Assembly: GCA_900753405.1 (NCBI GenBank)
Contig: CAADYZ010000010.1
Location: forward strand, 1 to 64,000
Source: Campylobacteraceae bacterium
GTDB lineage: Bacteria; Campylobacterota; Campylobacteria; Campylobacterales; Campylobacteraceae
DNA length: 64,000 nucleotides
Direction of reading: 5' to 3'
In this document: positions 43,131 through 52,600 of the stretch, piece after piece
Layout of the letters: every line of letters begins with the position of its first letter
Numbering within the stretch: the stretch's first letter is position 1
Translations under genes and position numbers: made by a program
The notes under the pieces: generated by a model
The model's input: only the letters and a program-made list of their open reading frames with translations
What the model was told of the DNA's origin: nothing
The model's database searches: none

Positions 43131-44384
43131 CTAGCCTGCGTTAATGGCGTGAAAAACTTTTACGCCATTAAGCCGCTCTAAACGCGTGATGAGTAGTCTT
43201 TGCAGGGTGCGCGCGGTTGAAGGCTCAAACCACGCGAGGCTGCTGATGGCGACAATGAATTTTGGCGCGTCTTCGTAAAACTCTGGGCGAGTCGCCTCAA
43301 AACAAATGGCGTTTCTAAACATCTCGCCGCCGACTGAGTAATTGCTGATGTTGTTTGCGGGGCTAAACTCGCTCTCTTGCCCAAAAAACAGCCTCTCGAC
43401 CACGCCCGCAAGCGGCTGCGGAAGTGGGTTTCTCTCGCCAAAGGGAACTAAAACAACCTTGTCAAACCGCTTCATCTCGCCGTTTTGGAACAAAAACGCT
43501 GAGTTAAACGCCTTGCCGTTTTCATACGCCAGCGCGCCAGTTAAAATCGCCGCTTTTTGCGAGCGTTTTTTCAGTTCGTCAAGCAAAATCGTGTTTTTGT
43601 TAAGCGGAAGGTAGAAGGCAGTTTCAGGCAAAACAACAAGGTCGGCGTTGCTCTTAATCGCCTCGTCTATGAGGGCGAAATTTTGCGAGATGATCTGCCC
43701 TGCGTTGTCTTGCTGCCACTTAAAATCCTGCGGAGTCGAGGTGTTGAGAAGGGCGATGTTAAGCGAAGTTTGCGCCGCCTCTTCCTCCCAAAAAACGCCA
43801 AGCGAACCAACGAGAGCAGCGACAAGCAACGCCCCGCGCCAAAGCGACAAAAACACCAGCCCAACCAAAACGGCAAAAAGCGAAAACGGCGAAGGGTAAA
43901 ACGGCGTTTGCGAAAAGAGGATTTCAAAATTTAGCCAGTTGAAGTCAAGCGGGTAGAGGTAGCCGACAGCGACAAGCAACGCCGCGCGCAAAAGCTTGTT
44001 TTCAAACCAGCCGATCACGCCGAAAATAACGCCGTAAGCGAGGCTGATGAAGAGGATTTCAAAGCCGATCGCCCACATAATGTCAAAATAACGCAGCGAA
44101 AAACTGATCCAATAAAACCAAAACAGCCCGACAAAACAGCCCGTGAAAAACCAGACTTCACGCCGCGAATTTAACAACCACCAAAGCCCGACAAGCCCCA
44201 ACGCCAGCCCAAAAAGCCCGACCAAATTTGCTAAAACCGAATTTGGTTTGCAAAAATGCAGCCCGAAAATGAAAAACGAGAGCAAAAATGCGATTAAAAA
44301 GCTAATTTTTATAAATTTTAGATTAAAATAGCGGGCTAAATTTTCTTTAAAGGATTTGTATGCAAGAGAGCTCTCTTCTTTCAT
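43131..44384 (-). CDS. lnt: Apolipoprotein N-acyltransferase
   Basis: A 417-residue inner-membrane enzyme that adds the third acyl chain to lipoproteins. About six N-terminal helices precede the nitrilase-like domain with the Glu in VVLPETAFYLPLN, the Lys in the KVVLVPFGERNPLP block and the Cys in NAICFEATRPEF, the complete Glu-Lys-Cys triad. A repeat pair is read in frame as CKPNSVLANLVG near the N-terminus. The start at 44384 overlaps yajC on the opposite strand by 25 bp and lacks a strong ribosome site, so a somewhat later start is possible. It serves the many lipoproteins in this window. Confidence 0.9.
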   Translation of the reverse strand: MKEESSLAYKSFKENLARYFNLKFIKISFLIAFLLSFFIFGLHFCKPNSVLANLVGLFGLALGLVGLWWLLNSRREVWFFTGCFVGLFWFYWISFSLRYFDIMWAIGFEILFISLAYGVIFGVIGWFENKLLRAALLVAVGYLYPLDFNWLNFEILFSQTPFYPSPFSLFAVLVGLVFLSLWRGALLVAALVGSLGVFWEEEAAQTSLNIALLNTSTPQDFKWQQDNAGQIISQNFALIDEAIKSNADLVVLPETAFYLPLNKNTILLDELKKRSQKAAILTGALAYENGKAFNSAFLFQNGEMKRFDKVVLVPFGERNPLPQPLAGVVERLFFGQESEFSPANNISNYSVGGEMFRNAICFEATRPEFYEDAPKFIVAISSLAWFEPSTARTLQRLLITRLERLNGVKVFHAINAG

Positions 44385-44662
44385 CGTTACTACCTATCGT
44401 TGGTTTATTTGCCATTTTTTACTTCCTTCTCATCCGCCCGCAAAACAAGGCTGCCAAAAAGCACAAAGAGATGATCGCATCGCTTGAAAAAGGCGACAAA
44501 ATCGTCACTAACGGCGGGTTGATTGTCGAAGTCGTAAAAACGGAGGAGGAGTTTATCACAATCAAGCTTAATGATGGCATAACTGCGAGGCTTGACCGCA
44601 ATTTCATCGCACGAAAAGTTGAGCCACTTGCGGTAAAGGACGAAAAAAGCGAGAACAAATAA
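44360..44662 (+). CDS. yajC: Sec translocase accessory subunit YajC
   Basis: A 100-residue protein with one membrane span (SLLPIVGLFAIFYFLLIRPQNKAAKKHKE), the exact YajC signature with RPQxKxxKxH. The cytoplasmic domain holds GDKIVTNGGL. AAAGGA precedes the ATG. secD follows 9 nt after the stop, so yajC-secD-secF is one operon. Confidence 0.97.
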   Translation: MQESSLLSSLLPIVGLFAIFYFLLIRPQNKAAKKHKEMIASLEKGDKIVTNGGLIVEVVKTEEEFITIKLNDGITARLDRNFIARKVEPLAVKDEKSENK

Positions 44663-44671
44663 GGGTTTGGC

Positions 44672-46324
44672 GTGAGGTTTAAATTTATAGTTTTAATCTT
44701 GGCGTTTGTGTTTGGCTTTTTCACCGCCGCGCCTTCGATTTTCAACCTTGATAGCGGACGGAAAATCACGCTTGGACTCGACCTTCAAGGCGGGCTTAAT
44801 ATGCTTCTTGGAGTTGAGACAGACGCGGCGCTAAAAAGCAAGGTAAAGTCGATCGCTTCGAGCATTCGCTACTACACAAACCGCAACGACATTTTGCTCA
44901 ATTCGCTTAAAACTAGTGACGAGCGGGTTGAGTTTGAGTTGATTGACGGCGATGATGTCGCTAAGATCAATCAGATGTTAAAAGAGATCAGTGGCATCAA
45001 CACGCAGATCAATGGGCTTGTCTTTTCGGTGAGTTTGACTGAGGCAGAAAAGGTCGCAACGATCAACTACGCCATCGACCAAGCAGTTGAGACGATTCGC
45101 AATAGGTTAGATCAGTTTGGTTTGGCTGAGCCAACGGTTGCAAAGCAGGGCGCGGACAAGATTTTAGTCGAGCTTCCGGGCATCAAAACGCAAAAAGACG
45201 AGGCGGCGGCTATGGATCTCATCGCTCGTGCGGCGCATTTGCAGCTGATGGCGGTAGATGACAAGCGGCAGGCGTTGGCGGCGACTTTAAGCGAGGCGGA
45301 CGCGGCGGCTTACGGGGATGTTTTGTTGCCTGATGTGAATAACCCGAAAGAAAAATACCTCTTAAAAGAGATCCCAGTCCTTGACGGGTCGATGCTAACG
45401 GACGCAAAAGTTGCCTTTGACCAACGGACAAATATGCCCGTCATCAACTTTGCGCTAAACGCCGAAGGAGCTAGAATTTTTGGTGATTTTACGGGCTCGA
45501 ATGTCGGCGGGCGGCTTGCCATCGTGCTTGACGGAAAGGTGTATTCTGCACCACGCATCAACGAGCGCATTGGCGGCGGACACGGGCAGATCAGCGGCGG
45601 GTTTAGCGTTGAAGAGGCACACTCAGTGGCGATCGCACTGCGAAGTGGCGCGCTTTTAGCCCCAGTCAAACTTCTTGAAAAACGAAGCATCGGACCAAGT
45701 TTGGGGCAACAAAGCATCGACCAGAGTATGAAAGCGCTCAGTGCAAGCGCGGTTTGCGTGCTTTTGTTTATGATCGTCGTCTATGGCGCGGCGGGTTTTC
45801 TAGCCAACATCGCACTTGTGACAAACATCCTCATCTTGCTTGGCGTGATGGCGCTTTTTGGTGCGACTTTGACCCTGCCCGGAATGGCGGGAATTGTGCT
45901 AACGATCGGTATGGCGGTTGATGCGAATATCATCATCAACGAACGCATCCGCGAGGTGCTGCGCGCGGGCGGAAGTGTCGCCCACGCCATCGAACAAGGC
46001 TACAAGAATGCGATGAGTGCGATTGTGGATTCAAACCTCACTTCGCTTGTCACAGTCGCCGCGCTTTACGCTTACGGCACGGGTCCGGTTAAGGGTTTTG
46101 CGGTGACGATGGGGATCGGTATTGTCGCTTCGATGCTAACGGCAATCCTTGGCACGCACGGGATGTTTGAGCAGCTTTGTAACAGGATCGAAAAAAGCCG
46201 CAACACGCGTTTTTGGTTTGGCTACAAAACTCCGTTTGCAAACAAGCCAAACTCTTCAAAGCCGTCAAGCCCGTCAAATTCGAATTTGACACTTTCGGAA
46301 AAACTTTTAAAGATTAAAGGCTGA
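44672..46324 (+). CDS. secD: Protein translocase subunit SecD
   Basis: A 550-residue subunit with N-terminal helix, a large periplasmic P1 domain (GLDLQGGLNMLLGVE is its start signature) and the C-terminal RND-type helix bundle with GIVLTIGMAVDANIIINERIREVLR. It starts at GTG 44672 behind AAGGG. The C-terminal tail (NKPNSSKPSSPSNSNLTLSEK) goes beyond the usual end and carries an exact 18-bp repeat translated as SNSNLT (nt 46273-46290). It works with SecF and YajC to use the proton gradient in protein export. Confidence 0.96.
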   Translation: MRFKFIVLILAFVFGFFTAAPSIFNLDSGRKITLGLDLQGGLNMLLGVETDAALKSKVKSIASSIRYYTNRNDILLNSLKTSDERVEFELIDGDDVAKINQMLKEISGINTQINGLVFSVSLTEAEKVATINYAIDQAVETIRNRLDQFGLAEPTVAKQGADKILVELPGIKTQKDEAAAMDLIARAAHLQLMAVDDKRQALAATLSEADAAAYGDVLLPDVNNPKEKYLLKEIPVLDGSMLTDAKVAFDQRTNMPVINFALNAEGARIFGDFTGSNVGGRLAIVLDGKVYSAPRINERIGGGHGQISGGFSVEEAHSVAIALRSGALLAPVKLLEKRSIGPSLGQQSIDQSMKALSASAVCVLLFMIVVYGAAGFLANIALVTNILILLGVMALFGATLTLPGMAGIVLTIGMAVDANIIINERIREVLRAGGSVAHAIEQGYKNAMSAIVDSNLTSLVTVAALYAYGTGPVKGFAVTMGIGIVASMLTAILGTHGMFEQLCNRIEKSRNTRFWFGYKTPFANKPNSSKPSSPSNSNLTLSEKLLKIKG

Positions 46325-46326
46325 GA

Positions 46327-47292
46327 ATGCAGATTTTTGATAGCGGAAAAGTTTATAATTTTATGAAAATGCGGTGGGCGTTTTTCATCCTCTCGCTCGC
46401 GATTTTTATCGGCTCGATTGGTTATATGTTAGTCAAAGGGCTAAACTACGGCATCGACTTTTCAGGCGGGACGCTGATCCAGATTAAATACGACCGCCCA
46501 GCCCCGCTTGGCGAGATCCGCCAGAAGCTTTCGGGGACTTTTGAAGGGGTGAGCGTAACTGAGTTTGGAAGTAGTGATGAGGTGATCGTGCGTTACCTTT
46601 CAAGCAGCGACACGCTCAGCGAAGACCCCGGCGTTGTCGTCTCAACGCTACTAAAAGAGACGGGGAATTTTGAGATTCGCCGTGTGGATATCGTAGGACC
46701 AAAGGTTGGTGACGAGTTGCGTCAAAAGGGTGTGATGGCGATTTGCGTTTCGCTAGCGTTGATCCTAATTTATATCGCATTTCGGTTTGAGTGGCGGTTT
46801 GCGTTGGCGGCGATTTTGGGTGAGATTCACGATGTTTTGATAGTCGTGGGGTTGATTGCGGTGTTGCGTTTGCAGGTTAATCTCGACACGCTAGCCGCGC
46901 TTTTGACCATCCTTGGCTACTCGCTTAACGACACAATCGTCATCTTCGACCGCATCCGCGAGGATGTCGCCAAAAGCAAAAGCACAGACATCAACCGCGT
47001 TGTGAATGAAGCCGTAAGTGCTACGCTTTCACGCACTTTGATGACCTCGCTTTCAACGCTTTTTGTGGTTTTGATCTTGTTTTTCTGGGGCGGGGATATG
47101 ATCCACGACTTTTCGCTCATTATGCTAGCAGGCGTCATCATCGGTTGTTACAGCTCAGTTTTCATCTGCGCGCCGATGCTTGGTTGGTTTGGGTTTAATG
47201 TCAATGCTTACCGAAAATTCCTTGCCGAAAAAGAGGCGAAAAGACGCGAAAAAGCGCAAATGCGCGCGATGTATGAAAAGGGACAAGTTTGA
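46327..47292 (+). CDS. secF: Protein translocase subunit SecF
   Basis: A 321-residue subunit: NYGIDFSGGTLIQIKY early on and the helix bundle with LTILGYSLNDTIVIFDRIRED near residue 200 and NEAVSATLSRTLMTSLSTL. The ATG is 2 nt after the secD stop, indicating coupled translation. A GGCGGC-GTTTT-GCCGCC stem follows the stop. Confidence 0.97.
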   Translation: MQIFDSGKVYNFMKMRWAFFILSLAIFIGSIGYMLVKGLNYGIDFSGGTLIQIKYDRPAPLGEIRQKLSGTFEGVSVTEFGSSDEVIVRYLSSSDTLSEDPGVVVSTLLKETGNFEIRRVDIVGPKVGDELRQKGVMAICVSLALILIYIAFRFEWRFALAAILGEIHDVLIVVGLIAVLRLQVNLDTLAALLTILGYSLNDTIVIFDRIREDVAKSKSTDINRVVNEAVSATLSRTLMTSLSTLFVVLILFFWGGDMIHDFSLIMLAGVIIGCYSSVFICAPMLGWFGFNVNAYRKFLAEKEAKRREKAQMRAMYEKGQV

Positions 47293-47298
47293 GACTAG

Positions 47299-47314
47299 GC
47301 GGCGTTTTGCCGCC
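47299..47314 (+). terminator. secF terminator stem
   Basis: GGCGGC (47299-47304) and GCCGCC (47309-47314) with a GTTT-T loop, 6 nt after the secF stop; ACACTTCT follows instead of a T-run. Confidence 0.5.
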
Positions 47315-47388
47315 ACACTTCTAAAAGTTTAATCAAATTCGGTTTTAACAAATTTGCGAAATTCAAATTTGAAATTCAAAGGAGAAGA

Positions 47389-48513
47389 ATGTTTTTTGAA
47401 CTTCAAAAAACTGACGGCACAGCGAGGGCGTGTCGTCTAAAAACCGCACACAGCGAGATTTTAACGCCAGTTTTTATGCCAGTTGGGACGGCGGCGGCGG
47501 TTAAAAGCCTCGACTGCATCGACCTGCAAAGCATTTTAAACCCGCAAATCATCCTTGCAAACACCTACCACCTCTACCTTCGCCCGACCTCAAAAAAGAT
47601 CGCCAAATTCGGCGGACTTCACGGCTTTACGGGCTTTAAGAAGAGTTTTTTAACCGACAGCGGTGGTTTTCAGGCGTTTAGCTTGCGCGCAAAACAAAGC
47701 GAAGAGGGCATCGTCTTTAAAAGCCACATTGACGGCTCAACGCACATCTTCACGCCGCAAAATGTCTTGCAAGCGCAATACGATTTTAACAGCGATATTA
47801 TGATGATTTTGGATGATTTAGTCGGTTTGCCTGCGACCACGCAACGCCTCGCACAAAGCGTTGAGCGAACGGTGAGATGGGCGAAAGAGGCGATCGCGTT
47901 TCACAAAACGAGTCAGGAAAATGGCGTTGGAGTAGGGCAAAACATCTTTGGCATCATCCAAGGCGGGACGAACGCGGAGTTAAGACGGCGGTGTGCGAGC
48001 GAGTTGTGCGAGCTTGACTTTGACGGCATCGCCATCGGCGGTTTGAGCGTTGGCGAGAGCAACGAGGAGATGTATGAATGCGTGGAGAGAGTCACGCCGT
48101 TTATCGACTCGATGCGCCCGCGTTATCTAATGGGCGTTGGCACGCCAGAGGACATTGTCGAAAATGTCGCGCGCGGGGTGGATATGTTTGACTGCGTGAT
48201 GCCGACAAGAAACGCGCGCAACGGCACGCTTTTTACCTCGTTTGGCAAACTAAACATCAAAAACGCCGCCTTTGCGGATGAGACAAGCCCGATCGACCCT
48301 GATTGCGACTGCTACGCGTGTAAGAATTTTTCACGAGCATACTTAAATCACCTTTTCCGCGCGCGTGAATTGACCTTTTTTAGACTTGCAAGCCTGCATA
48401 ATCTGCACTACTACTTGAATTTAACAAAATGCTTGCGAGAGGCGATTTTAGCGGGAGAATTTGAAAAATTTCGAAGAGAATTCTACTTAAAACGCGGCAA
48501 AAATTATATTTAA
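47389..48513 (+). CDS. tgt: Queuine tRNA-ribosyltransferase
   Basis: A 374-residue enzyme exchanging guanine 34 for preQ1 in tRNAs with GUN anticodons. [11 protein letters not shown] near residue 88 holds the first catalytic Asp, GGLSVGE is the phosphate block, [13 protein letters not shown] the second Asp region, and [17 protein letters not shown] is the zinc site. AAAGGAGAAG precedes the ATG. Convergent neighbours none; a clear hairpin follows. Confidence 0.97.
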   Translation: MFFELQKTDGTARACRLKTAHSEILTPVFMPVGTAAAVKSLDCIDLQSILNPQIILANTYHLYLRPTSKKIAKFGGLHGFTGFKKSFLTDSGGFQAFSLRAKQSEEGIVFKSHIDGSTHIFTPQNVLQAQYDFNSDIMMILDDLVGLPATTQRLAQSVERTVRWAKEAIAFHKTSQENGVGVGQNIFGIIQGGTNAELRRRCASELCELDFDGIAIGGLSVGESNEEMYECVERVTPFIDSMRPRYLMGVGTPEDIVENVARGVDMFDCVMPTRNARNGTLFTSFGKLNIKNAAFADETSPIDPDCDCYACKNFSRAYLNHLFRARELTFFRLASLHNLHYYLNLTKCLREAILAGEFEKFRREFYLKRGKNYI

Positions 48514-48526
48514 ATCAAACGGCTTT

Positions 48527-48548
48527 ATACTCAAACGCTTTTGAGTAT
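48527..48548 (+). terminator. tgt terminator
   Basis: ATACTCAAA (48527-48535) and TTTGAGTAT (48540-48548) around CGCT, followed by ATTTTTAAAA. A textbook intrinsic terminator 13 nt after the tgt stop. Confidence 0.75.
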
Positions 48549-48582
48549 ATTTTTAAAATGTTTCACAATTTTTTAAACTCTT

Positions 48583-48614
48583 CTTTGGCAAAGGCTTTGC
48601 CGCTTTTGCCAAAG
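48583..48614 (+). terminator. Second hairpin downstream of tgt
   Basis: CTTTGGCAAA (48583-48592) and TTTGCCAAAG (48605-48614) form a perfect 10-bp stem, followed by a repeat copy at 48620-48636. Possibly a back-up terminator. Confidence 0.45.
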
Positions 48615-48636
48615 TGTTAATCAAATTTGGTTTTGA

Positions 48637-49066
48637 CAAATTGCTTTTTTAAATCTCTTTCTTTTGTCAAACTTTAACGCAGACTGCAAAACCGCCTTTT
48701 TATTTTCTTCATCGCTTTTTTGGCAAACCGCAAACCTAAACAAAACACGCTAGCACAAACTAGTTCAGCAAACCTGCTAAGCAACAACACCAAAACGCAA
48801 ATAACGCTTTTAAACCCTCCGCAAAGCCGCACAAACAACTAGCTTCAAACACTGCCAAACAAATCGCCGCAAACGCGTTGTAGTGTAATTTGCCAAAACC
48901 GAATTTGACTACACATTTTGGCTGATGGTATTTTAAAATGTAGAATTTTTACTCAATTTAACTTTTTAAAGGTTGCATTTTGTAACTTTTAGTTAATTTT
49001 AACGAAACTTTTGTTAAACTTGCGTAGTTTTGCAACACAGCAAAAAAATTCTCAAAAGGAGTTAGG
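48637..49066. other. Gene-free stretch upstream of the microprotein
   Basis: No gene seen. It holds a repeat copy at 48892-48910 and an AT-rich segment from about 48920 to 49040 that should carry the microprotein promoter. CAAAACGC-type low-complexity A/C-rich DNA fills 48700-48880. Confidence 0.4.
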
Positions 49067-49144
49067 ATGGAGTGGATATTTATCGGCTTACTTTTCCTTG
49101 TCGGTTTCATCTTAGAAATCGTCCTTGGCGTTACGCTAGGTTAA
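49067..49144 (+). CDS. 25-residue single-span membrane microprotein
   Basis: ATG at 49067 follows AAAAGGAGTTAGG, one of the best ribosome sites in the window. The product is a Met-Glu-Trp start, then one uninterrupted hydrophobic helix with a single internal Glu, and ends VTLG. A GC-rich hairpin with a pyrimidine-rich tail follows 7 nt after the stop. Ribosome site, span and terminator form a complete mini-gene. It is the size of CydX, KdpF or small cytochrome-oxidase subunits, but I do not recognise the sequence and no oxidase or pump gene is adjacent. Confidence 0.6.
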   Translation: MEWIFIGLLFLVGFILEIVLGVTLG

Positions 49145-49150
49145 TTTCGT

Positions 49151-49172
49151 GTCGGCGGCGTCTGTCGCCGAC
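49151..49172 (+). terminator. Terminator of the microprotein gene
   Basis: GTCGGCG (49151-49157) and CGCCGAC (49166-49172) form a perfect 7-bp GC-rich stem, followed by TTCTTCGCTTTGCTTTATTTT. It directly closes the 25-codon gene. Confidence 0.7.
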
Positions 49173-49650
49173 TTCTTCGCTTTGCTTTATTTTCGTTGTT
49201 TTTTAACTACCACTTTTTTTAACTTCTCTCAAAACGCTGCAAGCTGCTTTGCTTCAACGCAAACTTTGTAAAACTCGTTGTGCGCGAAAGTTTTTCACCG
49301 CGCTTTACGCAATTAACTGCAACACTAGCAAGCTAAAATGTCAAAACCAAATTTGATTTTGACATTTTTAAATTTTTAGTTTTATAAGTGACGGCGGGAA
49401 AATTCAAGGCTTCGCCTTGAATTTTAGGCACTTTTGCCTTCGCAAAAGTGTAGGTGAAGCATTGTTTTTACAATCACAAGTTGAAGTTTTGGCTCAAAAA
49501 CCAAAAGCCAGAACGCTCAAATGTCACGCTGTGGATTGTCAAAATCAAATTTGGTTTCACGCCAAAATAAAATCGTCAAATTCGGTTTTTACAAAACCAA
49601 TGTCAAAACCAAATTTGAAATGTGAGTTGAAAAGGAGAATGAAAGTTGAA
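49173..49650. other. Gene-free stretch with repeat copies and dispersed repeat copy B
   Basis: No credible gene. It contains a 24-bp composite repeat at 49340-49363, further copies at 49538-49557, 49574-49591 and 49601-49618, and the 100-bp dispersed repeat at 49380-49480. An open frame crossing 49417-49704 is translated repeat and is rejected. Confidence 0.55.
49380..49480 (-). repeat. 100-bp dispersed intergenic repeat, copy B (inverted relative to copy A)
   Basis: Reverse complement matches 40749-40851 at about 80% by eye. On the plus strand it contains the stems CAAGGC-TTC-GCCTTG and CACTTTTGC-CTT-CGCAAAAGTG, which are better paired here than in copy A. The structure suggests a transcribed, folded element. 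Confidence 0.8.
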
Positions 49651-49682
49651 AAACCCGCCTGCAAGGGCTTGCAAGCGGGTTT
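49651..49682 (-). terminator. Terminator of the autotransporter gene
   Basis: AAACCCGC-x-TGCAAG and CTTGCA-x-GCGGGTTT form a stem of about 14 bp with one mismatch and a 2-nt loop. Read on the minus strand it is followed by TTTTTC, 4 nt after the autotransporter stop. Confidence 0.75.
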
Positions 49683-49686
49683 GGTC

Positions 49687-52600
49687 TTAGAATTTGTAGT
49701 CTAAGTTGAGTGAGCCGCCAACACCTTTGTTTTTCCCGACTGAGCCTTTGAGTTTCACGCCAACGACAAAGCCCTCAGCACCTTTGAGTTTGTAGTCTGC
49801 GCCGACTTCAACTACGCCGCTGTTGCCTTTAAGCCCCGGCGCGCCAAAGTTTGCTTTAAGCGAGTAAGGCTGCCCGTTGTTAGCGTTGATTGCGTCTGCT
49901 TCTGCGCTAAACTCACGCTCGTAAGCAAGGCTTGCGTAGCTGTCAAACTCGCCGATCTTCGCCTCTGCGCGCACACCGAGTGAGAGTGCGGTGCTTGAAA
50001 TGTCCGCAAAGTCGTATTTGATCGTGTCGACACTTGCCTCGTCTCCGTAGATTGTCGTGAGAGTCAAGGCTGCAAAAGGTGAGAGCGAAAGTTTTTCATT
50101 CACGCCAAAGCTGTGAGCGACTTGCGCGCCGAGTGAGTAGAATTTGCGGTTAAGTTTGAAGCTCTCAACATCATACCCCTCACCGAAATCTTTTGCGTCA
50201 AAGCTTGTGCGAACTAAACCGAATTTTGCAAGAACTGAGATTGAAGTTGCGCCAACCTCGAATTTGTTGAAAAGCCCGATCGCAAAGTGGCTTGTGCTAC
50301 CTTCGCCGATCGTCTTGCCGCTCGTAAAGTCGTTTTCAGTCTCAAAGCTGCCGCCGCCGCCTGAGAGGAACGCGCCGTAGAAGTTGTTTTCACTCTTGCG
50401 TCCAAAGCCCGCGCCAAAGGCAAAGTTGTTGCTTTTTACTGAGCTGCCTGTCTCTTGCTTGAAGCTGCCTGCGTCAAAGCTGCCGACTACGATGTCACCT
50501 TCGCCTTGCGCGTTGGTGAGCATATCTTGTGCGACTTTGCCGCTGCCGATCGCTGCGATCGCACCTGCGATTGAGGCTTCTAGAAGCACTTTTTGCTCTT
50601 CACGCGCTTGGGCGTTGATGTGTGCGATGTATTTGTATAAGCCGGTTGCAGTTGAGTTGCTCGCGTTAATCGTCCCGTTTGGCAACTCTGCTGCTAAGTT
50701 AAGCGTTGAAGCTAACGCAGGAGTTTGGCTTGGTGAGACTTCAACTGCTTCGATGTGTGAAAGTGTGTATTTTTTGTCAAAGCTAATCGCGCTGTTTGCA
50801 AGCGTGATGCTTGAAGTGTCGATGCCGCGAGCGTTATTAACAAGAACTACTTGTTGCGTGTTGCCAACGCGTGTGCCTTCAAGCTCAGAGTTGAAGCTGA
50901 GCGAAATTTTCCTGCCTGTAAAGTCAAGTGCGCCGCCGTCATTTGCGATCAACACGCCTTTTTTCGTATCCACATTACTGCCTAAGTCAAATTTGATGTG
51001 CGCAGCCTTGTTGATCGAGTCTTGCAAGTTGGCTGCTGTGTTAAATGTGGTATTAGAGAAGGTTTGCGTGCTGTTGCCTGACGGAGCTGGTGGGACGATC
51101 GGCGTTGTGTTGTTTGTGATTGGCGGGTTGATTGGATTAGTCGTGTTTGTTGTGCCGTTGATCGTGCCGTTTGTCTCTGGTTTAGGGTCTGGCGTGGTCG
51201 TGTTGCCCGTTGAGTTGTTTGCTGGTGGCACAACTGGCGCGTCTGGCGCGGTCGAGTTGCTTGTTGAGTTTGTCGTGCCGTTTGCAACTGGCGGGACAAC
51301 TGGTGCGCTGCTGTTGTTTGTGCTGAGATTTACAAAGCAGTTTTGGATGTATTTACCCGCAATGAAGCTGTTTGTCATCGAAATTTGGTTGTAACTCTCT
51401 GACTTGCCTTGGCTGTTTGCACCGCCGCAAATGTCGCCGTAGATCGTTGAATTTACGATTGAGATGATGTTGTTTTGAGTCTTGCCGCCTTTGCTGTAAC
51501 CGCCGATGACTGCGATTTTGTCAAATGAGCTTTCCTCGCTTGAATAGATATGTTTTGAGTCGCTTACATTTGCCTTGTTTGCGGCGTTGATGACTGAGTT
51601 TTGGATATGCACGATGTTAAGGTTAGCTGAGCCGCTGCCGTTTGAAAAACCGCCGAAAACTTTGCCGCTGACATTTGAGCCAAAGACTTGCACCGTGTTG
51701 AACGAAGCGTTGCCGCTTGCGCTAAATCCGCCGTAAATGTCGCCTTTGATGTTCGAGTTTGAGATTGTCACATTTGACGAAGTCGAGACGCCGCCTGTTG
51801 AGTAGCCACCATAAACACTTTTATTCAAATTCGAATTTGACACGGTTACAACGCCTGCGGTGACGATGTTGCCGCCTTTAATGCCATACACATCCCCGCC
51901 AACTTGCGCGTTTGCGACATTCACAAAGCCAAACATCGCCGTTGTGCTTGCGATCTGCCCGTAGATGTCGCCGCCAACGCTCGTGCCTAAAACATCCACT
52001 TTGCTCGCAAGCGCGCCAACTGAGCTGTTTGCGCCGATGACGCTGCCTTTAACGCTGCCTTTAACGGTGACATTTGTGCTTGTCGCTTGGTTTGAAGTAA
52101 GCGCGCCGACAACATCGCCATTTACGCTAGCTTGCTCGCTTATGATGACCTCAGTTTTTTCCGCCGTGCTTGCCGCTGCGCCCAAAATGCTGCCCGCACT
52201 GCTGCCGTTTAGTAGAGTTACGCGGTTTTCTTTTGCTAAATCTTTTGCAACCGCTGCTGTCACTGCGCCTTTAACTTCGCCGCCTGCTAAGGTGACAAAG
52301 TTGTTGTAAGCACTTGCGTTTGCGATGTTTGCGGTGACATTTCCGCTAACCACGCCGCTAGTGACTAAAACTGCGTTGTAGATCCCTGTGCCGCCACTTT
52401 TTGCGCCGATCAAATTTGTCGCGCTACCGCCGTCAAGTCTGACATAATTCTCAGTCGCGTTTGAATTCACGCTCACGCCGCCGATCGCGTCTTGTACTGA
52501 GCTGTTGTTGATTTTAACAAGGTTGCCTTTGCTAACTTCGTTACCAAAAGCCCCAGTTGTCTCGCCTGTGACGACTGCGTTATTCACCACAACTTGGTTA

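Noticed and set aside
49417..49704. 95-codon plus-strand frame with NQIWF and SKPNLK
   Set aside because: Built from repeat copies and the dispersed 100-bp element, ending in the autotransporter terminator.
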